From: JAJRXR01 sp041987545
GTDB lineage: Bacteria > Planctomycetota > Phycisphaerae > Phycisphaerales > UBA1924
DNA: 64,000 bases
Assembly (NCBI GenBank): GCA_041987545.1
Contig: JBHIWH010000001.1
Location: 848,289 to 912,288 of the forward strand
Direction of reading: 5' to 3'
Both the position numbers and the translations under genes were made by a program. Within the stretch, counting starts at the first letter, position 1, and the number at the start of each line of letters is the position of its first letter. Shown here piece after piece: positions 41,958-50,439 of the stretch. Below the pieces are notes generated by a model, which made no database searches, was not told the origin of the DNA, and saw nothing but the letters and a program-made list of their open reading frames with translations.

Positions 41958-43250
41958 ATGAGCCTCACACGGGTCCTTGGATCGTTGGCGGTTGTCGCCG
42001 GCGCGTGCTGCGCGGCGGTCGCGGGCGGCTCGCGCCCGCCCCACGCGAATCTGTCCGCCGCGATCAAGCCCCTGTACGCCGACCTGATGAGCGGCGGCGT
42101 GGGCGACATGCTCATCATCGGCGACTCGATCACGATCCGCGATGACACCTACACGTACGTCCTCGACGACCTGTTCTGGGCCGAGTACGGCAACGCCGGC
42201 GACGGCTACCGCGGGCTCGGGCAGGGCTTCGAGGACTGCATGCGCGAGGGCATCGAGGTGCTCGGCACCGTGAACACCTCGCAGAGCATCATCAGCGGCG
42301 GACGCAACCTGACCTACGGCCCGTACTCGATCGCGGGGACCTACATCCGCCCGTTCCCGCCCAACGGCTACCAGCGGTACGCCGTCTTCGGGCCGGACCT
42401 CCGGGTGTACTACATCACCCAGCCGGGCGGGGGCAGCTTCGACGTCCTGCTCGGCCCGACCCAGGAGTGGCTCGCGACCGTCGACACCGACGCCGCGTGG
42501 GGCGGCGGCTATGTCGACGTCCAGCTCGGGGGCGACGGCACGACGCTCAAAGAAGTCCGCCTCCAGACCGCGCCCGGGTCCACGGGCCCGCTCGCCCTCT
42601 CCGCCCTCGAGATGCGCACCGGCACGGGCGGGTACGTGCAGCACTTCGGCGGACGCGGCGGCGTGGGCCCCGGGGACTTCCTGCTCGCCGACGCCGACAC
42701 ATTCACCGGCGCGGTCGGCGCAATCGACCCGGACGTCACGCTCATCATGCTCGACTGGGTCGGTTACGAGCAGCCAAAGGGATTCCGGGCCTCGACCGAG
42801 CAGCTCATCGACCGCGTGCTCGCCGGGGCGCCGGACACCAGCATCGTCCTCGTCTCGCACCACCCGTTCCACGACCAGATCGTGACCGAGGCGGACACCT
42901 ACCTGGCGATCGCCCGGGACCGGGGGCTGGGCTTCGTCAACTTCAGCGACCTGTTCTCGGGCTTCGCCGAGATGGACGCTCTGGGCCTGCTCAAGGACGA
43001 CGTGCACATGTCCGAGATCGGCGGCCTGTGGTTCGCCAGCTACCTGTTCGACCTCTTCGAGACCTACGGGCCGGCGGGCGTTCGCGCGGACATCACCGGC
43101 GAGGGCGAGTTCGACTTCTCCGACGTCGTCGCGTTCCTGGCCGCGTTCTCGGCGCAGCAGGCCGCCGCGGACCTCGCCGAGCCCGAGGGCCAGTGGGATA
43201 TCTCCGACATCCTGGCGTTCCTCGAGGCGTTCTCGCTGGCGAGCGAGTAG
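41958..43250 (+). CDS. Secreted SGNH-hydrolase-like protein with dockerin-like tail
   Basis: 430 aa from ATG 41958 (GGAGGGG 5 nt upstream; ATG 41943 is the alternative). The signal peptide is LTRVLGSLAVVAGACCAAVA. SGNH-type landmarks are the nucleophile block MLIIGDSITIR (Ser near residue 56), VLVSHHPFHDQIVTEADTYL, and the catalytic Asp/His pair in KDDVHMSEIGGLWFA. The beta-rich middle part (RPFPPNGYQRYAVFG to GTTLKEVRLQT) may bind ligand. The C-terminus has two EF-hand-like helices, EFDFSDVVAFLAAF and QWDISDILAFLEAF, of the same planctomycete dockerin-like type as the giant protein. Probably an extracellular esterase; the substrate is unknown. Confidence 0.8.
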   Translation: MSLTRVLGSLAVVAGACCAAVAGGSRPPHANLSAAIKPLYADLMSGGVGDMLIIGDSITIRDDTYTYVLDDLFWAEYGNAGDGYRGLGQGFEDCMREGIEVLGTVNTSQSIISGGRNLTYGPYSIAGTYIRPFPPNGYQRYAVFGPDLRVYYITQPGGGSFDVLLGPTQEWLATVDTDAAWGGGYVDVQLGGDGTTLKEVRLQTAPGSTGPLALSALEMRTGTGGYVQHFGGRGGVGPGDFLLADADTFTGAVGAIDPDVTLIMLDWVGYEQPKGFRASTEQLIDRVLAGAPDTSIVLVSHHPFHDQIVTEADTYLAIARDRGLGFVNFSDLFSGFAEMDALGLLKDDVHMSEIGGLWFASYLFDLFETYGPAGVRADITGEGEFDFSDVVAFLAAFSAQQAAADLAEPEGQWDISDILAFLEAFSLASE

Positions 43251-43280
43251 CGCGGCCGCTCGGGCCGCGAGCCCGGAGAA

Positions 43281-44411
43281 CTAGCGATCGGCGATGGGCG
43301 TGTACGGCGCGTCGTGCGGGCCGACGTAGTTGACCGTCGGGCGGAAGAGGCGGTTGTCGCCCAGCTGCTCGATCACGTGCCCGGCCCAGCCCGCGATGCG
43401 GGACAGGGCGAACATGGGCGTGAACAGGTCCAGCTGCAGCCCGATGCAGTGGTACGTGGTCGCCGAGTAGAAGTCCACGTTCGGGTAGATCCCCTTGGAC
43501 GCGACCTCGCGCTCCATGATCAGCTCGATCGCGTGGGACTTCTCGTACAGATCCGTGTTGCCGGTGTCGTCGGCCAGCTGCTTGGCCAGGGCCATCAGCT
43601 CGGTCGCCCGCGGGTCCTTGGCCTTGTAGACCCGGTGCCCGAAGCCCATGATCCGCTCCTTGCGCTCCAGCTTGCCCATCACGTACGCCTCGGCCTCATT
43701 CACCGAGTCGATCTCGTTGAGCATGCGCATCACGCCCTCGTTGGCCCCGCCGTGCAGGGGGCCACGCAGCGAGCCGATCGCGCCCGTGATCGCCGAGTAG
43801 ACGTCGGACAAGGTCGAGATGATGACGCGGGCGGCGAAGGTCGAGTTGTTGAGCCCGTGGTCGGCGTGGGTGATCATGCAGATGTCGAAGGCCCGGGCCA
43901 TGGCCTCGGTCGGCTTCTTGCCGTTGAGCATGTACATGAAGTTCTCGGAGAACGAGAGCGACGGATCGGGCTTGATCAGGTCCTCGCCCCGGCGGTGGCG
44001 GTCGAAGCCCGCGACGATCGAGGGAGCCTGGGCCAGGATGTTCAGGGACTTGTCCCGGGCCGCCTCGACCGTGTTGTCGTTCGGGCTGGCGTCGTGCATC
44101 GACAGTCCGCTGACCATCGTCCGCAGCATGTGCATCGGCTGCGCGTCCTTGGGCAGGGCCTTGATCCGCGAGGCGATCCCCTCGGGCAGCTCGTAGCGGG
44201 AGCGGAGTTCCTTGGTGAACGAGTCGAGCTCCGACTTGGTCGGCAGGCGCTTGTTCCACAGGAGGAAGACCGTCTCCTCGAACGTGGACTTGCTGGCCAA
44301 CTCGCCGATGGGGATGCCGACGTACTCGAGGATGCCGGCGGTCCCGTCGATGAAGGACATCTCGGTTTCGGCGGCAACGACGCCCTCAAGGCCCTTTGAG
44401 AAGGTGGTCAT
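43281..44411 (-). CDS. gltA: Citrate synthase
   Basis: 376-aa enzyme of the short dimeric type (as in Bacillus CitZ), condensing acetyl-CoA and oxaloacetate at the entry of the TCA cycle. Catalytic segments are ITHADHGLNNSTFAAR, LRGPLHGGANEGVMRMLNEI, MGFGHRVYKAKDPRA and NVDFYSATTYHCIGL (catalytic Asp). ATG 44411 is chosen because MTTFSKGLEGVVAAETEMSF begins the family alignment; upstream codons are Pro/Arg-rich non-coding in style. A TATAGT box lies on this strand at 44511-44506. 2-methylcitrate synthase activity cannot be excluded by sequence alone. Confidence 0.93.
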   Translation of the reverse strand: MTTFSKGLEGVVAAETEMSFIDGTAGILEYVGIPIGELASKSTFEETVFLLWNKRLPTKSELDSFTKELRSRYELPEGIASRIKALPKDAQPMHMLRTMVSGLSMHDASPNDNTVEAARDKSLNILAQAPSIVAGFDRHRRGEDLIKPDPSLSFSENFMYMLNGKKPTEAMARAFDICMITHADHGLNNSTFAARVIISTLSDVYSAITGAIGSLRGPLHGGANEGVMRMLNEIDSVNEAEAYVMGKLERKERIMGFGHRVYKAKDPRATELMALAKQLADDTGNTDLYEKSHAIELIMEREVASKGIYPNVDFYSATTYHCIGLQLDLFTPMFALSRIAGWAGHVIEQLGDNRLFRPTVNYVGPHDAPYTPIADR

Positions 44412-44584
44412 CAAGGCGGTCCCCTTGCGAACTGCGGGTGCGGTGGGTGCGTGCGGAGGTTGGAGTCGCCCGGTCGCCATCCCTGCTCGGCGCCCGGGGC
44501 CCGGGACTATAGAAACGCCCCCAACGCCCCGCCACACGCCGGGCGTCCGGACGCCCTCAGGGTCCGCCACGCGGGGGCGTGGGG

Positions 44585-44590
44585 TACCAT
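44585..44590 (+). promoter_or_regulatory. -10 box for a leaderless GTG start at 44597
   Basis: TACCAT ends 6 nt before GTG 44597. No Shine-Dalgarno sequence is present. Confidence 0.45.
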
Positions 44591-44596
44591 CGCGCC

Positions 44597-45763
44597 GTGC
44601 TCATCCCCCTCGGCACAGACCGCGGCTCCCGGCGCCCGGCCCTCATCACCCCGGCGCTCATCGTCGCCAACCTGCTGATCCACCTGGCGATGGACATCAT
44701 CCTCAGGACCGACCCCGGGCTCTGGGAGCGGATCGTCGCCTGGGGGGACGTCGGCGGGCACGACCCGCGCTGGTGGGGCCTGGTCACCAGCCTCTTCCTC
44801 CACGGCGACTGGCTCCACGTCGGCGGCAACATGCTCTTCCTCTGGGCCTTCGGCGTGCCCGTCGAGGACCGGTTCGGCAAGCCCGGCTTCCTCGCCCTCT
44901 TCCTATGCGGCGGCGTCTTCGCCGGCTTCACGCACGCCGCCCTGGACCCCAACCCCGCCATCGGCGCGTCTGGCGCGGTCTCGGCGATCACGGGGGCGTT
45001 CCTGGTGCTCTTCCCCAGGACGTCGATCCGGTGCTTCTGGATCTTCACGCTCTCGGTGATCGCCGTCCCCGCCTGGTGGTTCATCGGGCTGGCGATCGCC
45101 TGGGACCTGCTCTCCCAGTCCATGGGCGCCGGGGGGAACGTGGCGCACCTGGCGCACCTGGGCGGGTACGTGTTCGGCTTCAGCGTGAGCATGACGCTGC
45201 TGTGGGCCCGCGTCTTCCCGCGAGAGCCCTACGACCTGCTGACGATCTTCCGCCAGGCCAAGCGGCGGCGGGAGCTCAAGTCGGCCGCGGCCGCCGCCAG
45301 CGTCAGCCGCCCCGAGGTCGCCAAGGCCCGCAGCGCGAAGCAGAACGCCCAGACTGACGCCCTGGCCGCGGCCAGGGCCGAGGTCTCGGGCCTGGTCAGC
45401 GCGGGCGACCTCGACGCGGCGGCCGAGGCCTACCAGCGCCTGGGTGAGAAGTTCTCGAAGACGCCGGCGGCGATGACCCTGCCCCGCAACGCGCAGTACG
45501 AGGTCGCCAACCAGCTCGTCCGCATGGAGCGGCGCGAGGAGGCGGCACGGGCCTACGAGCTGTTCCTCGAGGCCTACCCGACCGACCGGGAGGCGGACTC
45601 CGTGCGGCTGATGCACGGGCGCCTGCTGGGGCGGTACCTGGGCGAGCGGGGGCGGGCGGTCGAGCAGCTCGAGCGGGTGCTGGCCGAGGTGCACGACCAG
45701 GAACTCAAGGACATGGCCCGCGAGGAGCTGGCCGCCCTGAGGGCGGAGGAGGACAGGGCATGA
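44597..45763 (+). CDS. Rhomboid-family intramembrane serine protease with helical C-terminal domain
   Basis: 388 aa. Six or seven membrane helices. The rhomboid signatures are GDWLHVGGNMLFLWAFG, the nucleophile GASGAVSAITGAFL (Ser of GASG) and the catalytic His in HLAHLGGYVFGF. The N-terminal MLIPLGTD form favours GTG 44597. After about residue 225 a cytoplasmic helical region follows, with DALAAARAEVSGLVSAGDLD, AAEAYQRLGEKF and RMERREEAARAYELFLEAYP, which read as TPR-type repeats. They could bring substrates or partners to the protease. Its stop overlaps trpF (ATGA). Confidence 0.88.
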   Translation: MLIPLGTDRGSRRPALITPALIVANLLIHLAMDIILRTDPGLWERIVAWGDVGGHDPRWWGLVTSLFLHGDWLHVGGNMLFLWAFGVPVEDRFGKPGFLALFLCGGVFAGFTHAALDPNPAIGASGAVSAITGAFLVLFPRTSIRCFWIFTLSVIAVPAWWFIGLAIAWDLLSQSMGAGGNVAHLAHLGGYVFGFSVSMTLLWARVFPREPYDLLTIFRQAKRRRELKSAAAAASVSRPEVAKARSAKQNAQTDALAAARAEVSGLVSAGDLDAAAEAYQRLGEKFSKTPAAMTLPRNAQYEVANQLVRMERREEAARAYELFLEAYPTDREADSVRLMHGRLLGRYLGERGRAVEQLERVLAEVHDQELKDMAREELAALRAEEDRA

Positions 45764-46389
45764 CCAGGACGCGGGTGAAGATCTGCGGCGTGAAAGACGT
45801 CGAGACGGCCCTGGCGGCGGCCGAGGCGGGCGCCGACGCCGTCGGGCTGATGTTCGTCGAGCGGTCCCCCCGGGCGATCGACGCCGAGACCGGGCGCGCG
45901 ATCATGGGCGCGCTCCCGCCTCTCGTCACGCCGGTGGGCGTGGTCGCGGACCTGAGCGTGGACGCGTTCTGCGACCTGGAGGGCGAGTGCCCGGCGCCCC
46001 TGTTCCAGCTCCACGGCGCCGAGGACGAGAAGACCGTCCAGGCCTGCGGGCCGGGCGTGATCAAGGCGTTCCGATTCGACGCGGCGACGATCGACTCGCA
46101 GCTGGCACGCTGGGGCTCGATGGACGAGGTGGACGCCGTCCTCATCGACGGCTCGGCGGGCGGGGCGGGCGAGTCGTTCGACTGGTCCGCGCTGGCGCCC
46201 AAGCTCGAGGGGTTCGACAAACCCGTCTTCCTGGCGGGCGGGCTGGACGCCGACAACGTCGCCGAGGCGATCCGGGCGGTGCGCCCGTACGCGGTGGACG
46301 TGTCGAGCGGGGTCGAGTCGTCGCCGGGCGTCAAGGACGTGGACAAGATCCGCGCGTTCTGCGCCCGGGTGCGCGAGGCGGACGCCTAG
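45760..46389 (+). CDS. trpF: Phosphoribosylanthranilate isomerase
   Basis: 209-aa (beta/alpha)8 enzyme of tryptophan synthesis, N-(5-phosphoribosyl)anthranilate to CdRP. The catalytic Cys is in RVKICGVKD near the N-terminus, the general acid Asp is in VDAVLIDGSAGGAGE, and phosphate-binding loops are FLAGGLDADNV and AVDVSSGVESSPGVKD. GLMFVERSPRAI and FQLHGAEDE also fit. Normal length. It is not with other trp genes here and is translationally coupled to the rhomboid gene upstream. Its stop is 12 nt from the convergent aroK stop. Confidence 0.93.
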   Translation: MTRTRVKICGVKDVETALAAAEAGADAVGLMFVERSPRAIDAETGRAIMGALPPLVTPVGVVADLSVDAFCDLEGECPAPLFQLHGAEDEKTVQACGPGVIKAFRFDAATIDSQLARWGSMDEVDAVLIDGSAGGAGESFDWSALAPKLEGFDKPVFLAGGLDADNVAEAIRAVRPYAVDVSSGVESSPGVKDVDKIRAFCARVREADA

Positions 46390-46400
46390 GCCCGGACTTC

Positions 46401-46925
46401 TTATGCGAGGAGCGCCGCCTCGATCGCATCGACGGCCTGCTCGATACTCAAGTCATCCACGTCGATCGTCTTGCCGAGCGTGCGGTACTTCGGGTCGCGG
46501 GCCTCGAAGTACTCGTCCAGCTCGGGGATCGTGCCCTTGCCGCTGAGGCTGGGGCGGAGGTCCAGCTCTGTGCGCACCAGTCTTGCGCGTAGGGTCTCGG
46601 GCCTGGCCCGGAGGTAGACGACCCGGGCGCCGGACTCGCGGAGCAGGTCGGTCGCCCCCTTGGCGGTGGGCGTCCCGCCGCCGAGGGCGAGGACGATGCC
46701 GCGCTCGTCGAGCGTCGAGTTGAGTGCCCTGACCTCGGCCTCGCGGAACGCCGGCTCGCCGTGCCTGGCCAGAGCATCCCCGGCGCGCGTCTCGCCCATG
46801 AGAGTGGGCGTGATGTCATCGAGGTCGATGAACCGGAGGCCGAGGCGGTCGGCGAGCAGGCGCCCGCAGGTGGTCTTCCCGCTGCCGCGGAGCCCGATGA
46901 GCACGATGGGCGGGCCCTGGTCCAT
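46401..46925 (-). CDS. aroK: Shikimate kinase
   Basis: 174-aa P-loop kinase phosphorylating shikimate at the 3-OH in the chorismate pathway. Walker A is LIGLRGSGKTT. RFIDLDD holds the shikimate-binding Asp, FREAEVRAL the Glu/Arg pair, ALGGGTPT the Gly triad, and LDLRPSLSG the lid Arg. The start is ATG 46925. A TAGCCT box whose TAG is the AsmA-like stop codon lies 7 nt upstream. It is 10 nt behind the AsmA-like gene, so it may be cotranscribed with it or have its own leaderless promoter. Confidence 0.92.
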   Translation of the reverse strand: MDQGPPIVLIGLRGSGKTTCGRLLADRLGLRFIDLDDITPTLMGETRAGDALARHGEPAFREAEVRALNSTLDERGIVLALGGGTPTAKGATDLLRESGARVVYLRARPETLRARLVRTELDLRPSLSGKGTIPELDEYFEARDPKYRTLGKTIDVDDLSIEQAVDAIEAALLA

Positions 46926-46935
46926 GCGTCGCAGG

Positions 46936-48561
46936 CTACCCGCCGATGCCGAGGGGCTGCACGCTGACCTCGGGGTCCGACAGCGTGCCCCGGACGCGGT
47001 AGGTCGCGAGCTGGTCGGTGACCTTGCCCAGCAGGTCGCCGACCTTGCCCAACATGTTCTGGAGCTTCTCGAGGGGGCCGGCGTTGACCTTGAGGTCCAG
47101 CGTCTGATCGAAGCCGATAGGCCCCGTGCCCCGGGCGGCGATGGACTGGGTCACGATCTCGCTCTTGGTCACGACGGCCCGCCCGGGCTCGAGCGTGAAC
47201 TGGATGTCGGCGGTGTGCGAACGCTCCCGGGCCTGGCCGAAGGTCGCGACCTCGGCGACCTGCGCAAGCTGCTTCAGCCCCGGCGTGGTCACGAGCACCC
47301 CTTCGCGGACGTGGATCTCGCCGTCGCCCGAGACCGTGCCGGCGGGGTCGGCCGCGTTGAACGTGGCCCCGACGCGCCCGTGCATGATGCCCGCCAGCTC
47401 CGGGCCCTCGCCCTCGGGCGTCGTGTGACGGAGCAGCTTCTCGAGGTCGAGCCCCTCGAACGTCGAGTTCAGCTCGCCGGGCAGGCCGTCGGCCAGCAGG
47501 TTGACGGCGCCCGAGGCCGTGATCGTCCCGCCGATCGTTTGGGCGTCGAACCGCTCGAGGCGCCCCGTGCCCTGGGCGACCGAGGCACGGAGGTCGATGC
47601 GGCGGACCGGCAATCGGCGGTCGCCCGCCGCGATCGAGAACCCGTCGAGCGACGCGTCGAGGCTTCCCCTCGCGTTGGCCAGGTCGCGGACCGAGGCCTC
47701 GCCGGAGAAGGTCGCACGCAGGTCGCCCAACGCTTCGTGCTCGCGGGCGAGGTCGGCCAGCCTGGGCGGGAGCGAGCCGATCGTCCCCTCGTCGAGCCAG
47801 ACGCGGGCCTCGCCGGTGCGCACGTCCGCGGTCAGCGTGTCGATGTTGAACCACCCGGCCATGTCGATCCGGAGGCCGGGCGAGCGGCCCGAGCCGATCT
47901 CGATCGCGTACCAGCCCGGCCCCTCGGGCGCGTCCTCTCCGCCGTCGCCGGCGCCCGGGGCGACGTTCATGGTCGTGGTGAAGCCCTCGATGACCATGGG
48001 CGGGGCGCCCGAGCCGTCGTCGATGGAGACGTCCACGCCCTCGATCTCCAGGGTGCGGAGGACGAACACGTTGGAGAGGCGGACGTTCTGCTCGGGGACG
48101 TCCGGGTCCGCCGCGGTCGCCGCGCCCCCGCGCTTCACGAAGGGGACCAGGCCCCTGATGCGGCGGGTCCCGGGGTCCGCGACGAGGTTGACCGACCCGC
48201 CCTGGACGGCGATCCGCTCGATCTTGATCGGCTCGCCCCGCTGCGGGACCTCGGCGAGCGTGATGACCAGCGTCGAGACGTCGATCACCCGTGTGCCGTC
48301 GTCTGCGGTCAGCGTCGCGCTGGTGAGCGTGACCGTGCCCGGGGCGTCGTAGTCGATCGTCTCGAAGGCGAGCGAGGGCTCGAGGTGGGTGTTGACGATG
48401 GCGACCACCTGCTTGGCGACGTAGTCGCGCAGGTCGGCGCCGAGGCCGGTGATCGTGGACACCACGCCGCCTCCCCGGATGGACATGTACACGGCGGCCG
48501 CGACCCCGAGGACGACCAGCAGACCGATGACCGCGGCGGCGATTCCCGTCGTGCGCTTCAT
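46936..48561 (-). CDS. AsmA/TamB-like envelope protein
   Basis: 541 aa. One N-terminal membrane anchor (GIAAAVIGLLVVLGVAAAVY) is followed by a long repetitive beta-rich periplasmic part. Recurring features are GGTITASGAVNLLADGLPGE, ELNSTFEGLDLEKLL and GDGEIHVREGVLVTTPGLKQ. The C-terminal AsmA-like segment is GFDQTLDLKVNAGPLEKL, then YRVRGTLSDPEVSVQPLG. Proteins of this group form lipid-carrying bridges between membranes. A TAGCGT box ends 6 nt before ATG 48561, again without a Shine-Dalgarno sequence. aroK follows. Confidence 0.75.
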   Translation of the reverse strand: MKRTTGIAAAVIGLLVVLGVAAAVYMSIRGGGVVSTITGLGADLRDYVAKQVVAIVNTHLEPSLAFETIDYDAPGTVTLTSATLTADDGTRVIDVSTLVITLAEVPQRGEPIKIERIAVQGGSVNLVADPGTRRIRGLVPFVKRGGAATAADPDVPEQNVRLSNVFVLRTLEIEGVDVSIDDGSGAPPMVIEGFTTTMNVAPGAGDGGEDAPEGPGWYAIEIGSGRSPGLRIDMAGWFNIDTLTADVRTGEARVWLDEGTIGSLPPRLADLAREHEALGDLRATFSGEASVRDLANARGSLDASLDGFSIAAGDRRLPVRRIDLRASVAQGTGRLERFDAQTIGGTITASGAVNLLADGLPGELNSTFEGLDLEKLLRHTTPEGEGPELAGIMHGRVGATFNAADPAGTVSGDGEIHVREGVLVTTPGLKQLAQVAEVATFGQARERSHTADIQFTLEPGRAVVTKSEIVTQSIAARGTGPIGFDQTLDLKVNAGPLEKLQNMLGKVGDLLGKVTDQLATYRVRGTLSDPEVSVQPLGIGG

Positions 48562-48567
48562 GCCCGA

Positions 48568-48573
48568 ACGCTA
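48568..48573 (-). promoter_or_regulatory. -10 box for a leaderless start at 48561
   Basis: On the minus strand TAGCGT ends 6 nt before ATG 48561, with no ribosome-binding site between. Confidence 0.4.
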
Positions 48574-48629
48574 GCCGCGTGCCCCGCCCCGGGGGGTCGT
48601 GAGCCCGGGCGGGCCCGCCCGGCGCCCGC

Positions 48630-49196
48630 TCAGTCGCCCTTGACGCGGGACATGTACGACCCGTCGGCCGTGGAGACCTTGATCCGCTCGCCGTTCTCGA
48701 TGAAGGGGGGGACCTTGGTCCGCAGGCCGGTGTCGCAGGTGGCGTCCTTGAGCTGGTTGGTCGCGGTGGCGCCCTTGACGTTGGGGGGCGTGTCCTCGAC
48801 GGTGACCTCGACGGCCGCGGGCAGCTCGAGCACGACGGGGTTGCCCTCGTGGAAGAGGACGGTGCACTCGGTGTTGGGGGCGAGGTACTGGAGGTCGTCG
48901 CCGACGATGTCGGAGTTGAGCTCGACCTGGTCGTAGTTCTCCAGGTCCATGAAGGTGCCCCCGCCGTCGCCGTCGGCGAAGAGGAACTCCATGCTCCGCC
49001 TGTCGAGGGTGGCGCCGTCGACGTTGTCGGAGGAGTTGAAACGCTTCTCGGCGGTGCCTGTGCCGTCGATGGAGCGCATCTTGGCCTGGACGTAGGCGGG
49101 TCCCTTGCCGGGCTTGACGTGGTCGGTCTTGAGGACCACGTAGAGCTTGCCGTTGAGGTTGATGGCGACGCCGGGACGCAGTTCGTTGACCTTCAT
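48630..49196 (-). CDS. efp: Elongation factor P
   Basis: 188-aa three-domain translation factor that relieves ribosome stalling at polyproline. The KOW-type N-domain begins MKVNELRPGVAINLNGKLYV, and the loop that reaches the P-site tRNA is DHVKPGKGPAYVQAKM with Lys at the tip (K31), which is often modified. OB domains follow (YLAPNTECTVLFHEGNPVVL, FIENGERIKVSTADGSYMSR VKG). Normal length. The many Pro-rich proteins in this genome make EF-P relevant. It is divergent from the MBL-fold gene across a spacer with overlapping -10 boxes. Confidence 0.95.
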   Translation of the reverse strand: MKVNELRPGVAINLNGKLYVVLKTDHVKPGKGPAYVQAKMRSIDGTGTAEKRFNSSDNVDGATLDRRSMEFLFADGDGGGTFMDLENYDQVELNSDIVGDDLQYLAPNTECTVLFHEGNPVVLELPAAVEVTVEDTPPNVKGATATNQLKDATCDTGLRTKVPPFIENGERIKVSTADGSYMSRVKGD

Positions 49197-49257
49197 GGGT
49201 GCTCTCGCTTGCTCCCCGCCACGCCGGGCGCGGCCGCGCAGACTCGCGGGGGGGACG

Positions 49258-49267
49258 ATGGTAGGCT
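49258..49267. promoter_or_regulatory. Overlapping divergent -10 boxes (efp / MBL-fold gene)
   Basis: ATGGTAGGCT reads TAGGCT on plus (49262-49267), 45 nt before ATG 49313. It reads TACCAT on minus (49263-49258), 61 nt before the efp start. Two polymerases could not use both at once. Confidence 0.4.
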
Positions 49268-49312
49268 CCGGGAGGTCCGCGGACCCCCGGTACGAGGCAT
49301 GAGGAGATCCCG

Positions 49313-50308
49313 ATGAGTCTGGAACGACGCGACTTCCTGGCCATGCTCGCCGCGGGCGGCGCGGCCGCCACGCTCCCCGGGCTCGCCCTCGCGGCCGGGC
49401 GGGCGTTGGCGACCGGCACGCTGCTCGCCTGGGACTCGCCCCGCGAGGACGCCCACGTGATGGTGGACTTCAACACGGGTGGGAACGTGCTCCTGCTCGT
49501 CGGCAAGCGCGGGGCGCTGCTCGTGGACTCAAAGTTCCCGTGCTACGGCGAGGCCCTCCGGCGCGACGCGATGGCGCTGGCCGACAACGACGCGGTCACC
49601 CTGCTCAACACCCACCACCACGGCGACCACACCGGGGGCAACGCCTCGTTCGGGCGTGACCCCGTGTACGCGCACGAGAAGGCGATCCCCAGGATCGCGT
49701 CCCAGCTGGACCGCTACGTCCAGGGCGCCCGGGGCGGGCCCCGGATGGTCGCGTCAGGGGGCGGGAGCGAGGAGCTGCTGGGACTGGCGACCGAGATGGC
49801 CAAGCGCGCCGACACGCTGGAGGCGAGCGACTTCACGCCCACGCACGCGATCCCGGTCGACGGGATGGCCGTCGAGTTCGGCGGGGCGGAGGTCAAGACC
49901 AGGCACTTCGGCGCCGGGCACACCGACAACGATGTCGTGGTCCACTCCAGGGACCACAACCTCATCCACACGGGCGACCTCGTGTTCAACGGCGTGCACC
50001 CGTACTTCGACCCGCCCGGCGGGGCGACGGTCGCGGGCTGGATCGAGTCGCTCGAGCAGACGCACGGGCTGTGCGACGAGCAGACGATCGTCGTCCCCGG
50101 GCACGGGCCGGTGGGGGACCGGGCGATCATCCGGGCGCAGATCGACTACATCACGAGCCTGATCGAGGCGGTCAAGGCGGACATCGCCGCCGGCGTGGGC
50201 AAGGACGAGATGGTCGCCAAGACGTACCCGTTCATGGAGGGGCTCGGCTTCGAGCAGGCCCGCGGGCGTGCGATCGGGGCGGTCTACGACGAGTTGGCCG
50301 GCGGGTAG
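49313..50308 (+). CDS. Tat-exported metallo-beta-lactamase-fold hydrolase
   Basis: 331 aa. A twin-arginine-type signal (LERRDFLAMLAAGGAAATLP) is followed by an MBL fold. The zinc motif is THHHGDHTGGN; other ligands lie in GAGHTDNDVV (His), IHTGDLVFNG (Asp) and VPGHGPVGD (His). This is the layout of general MBL hydrolases, not one of the antibiotic-resistance classes specifically. GAGGAGATCC precedes the ATG. It is probably periplasmic and folded before export. The substrate is unknown. Confidence 0.88.
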   Translation: MSLERRDFLAMLAAGGAAATLPGLALAAGRALATGTLLAWDSPREDAHVMVDFNTGGNVLLLVGKRGALLVDSKFPCYGEALRRDAMALADNDAVTLLNTHHHGDHTGGNASFGRDPVYAHEKAIPRIASQLDRYVQGARGGPRMVASGGGSEELLGLATEMAKRADTLEASDFTPTHAIPVDGMAVEFGGAEVKTRHFGAGHTDNDVVVHSRDHNLIHTGDLVFNGVHPYFDPPGGATVAGWIESLEQTHGLCDEQTIVVPGHGPVGDRAIIRAQIDYITSLIEAVKADIAAGVGKDEMVAKTYPFMEGLGFEQARGRAIGAVYDELAGG

Positions 50309-50344
50309 CGGGGGCCGGCGGCCCCGGGTCGGTCGGCGCACGAG

Positions 50345-50386
50345 ACGACCCCGGGGGTCGAACGCACCGAAGGCCCCCGGGGTCGT
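50345..50386. terminator. Long GC hairpin between convergent genes
   Basis: ACGACCCCGGGGG (50345-50357) pairs exactly with CCCCCGGGGTCGT (50374-50386) around a 16-nt loop. No T-run follows on either strand. It probably terminates or stabilises both convergent transcripts. Confidence 0.55.
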
Positions 50387-50439
50387 GCTCTGGTGGGTGA
50401 CGCGGGCGTGAGTGCCGTTTCGCCGCGTCGCGAGGGTGA

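Noticed and set aside
49313..50308. Beta-lactamase resistance gene linked to the blaI-like locus
   Set aside because: General MBL-fold hydrolase with a Tat signal, 31 kb away and without the BlaI-type operator upstream.
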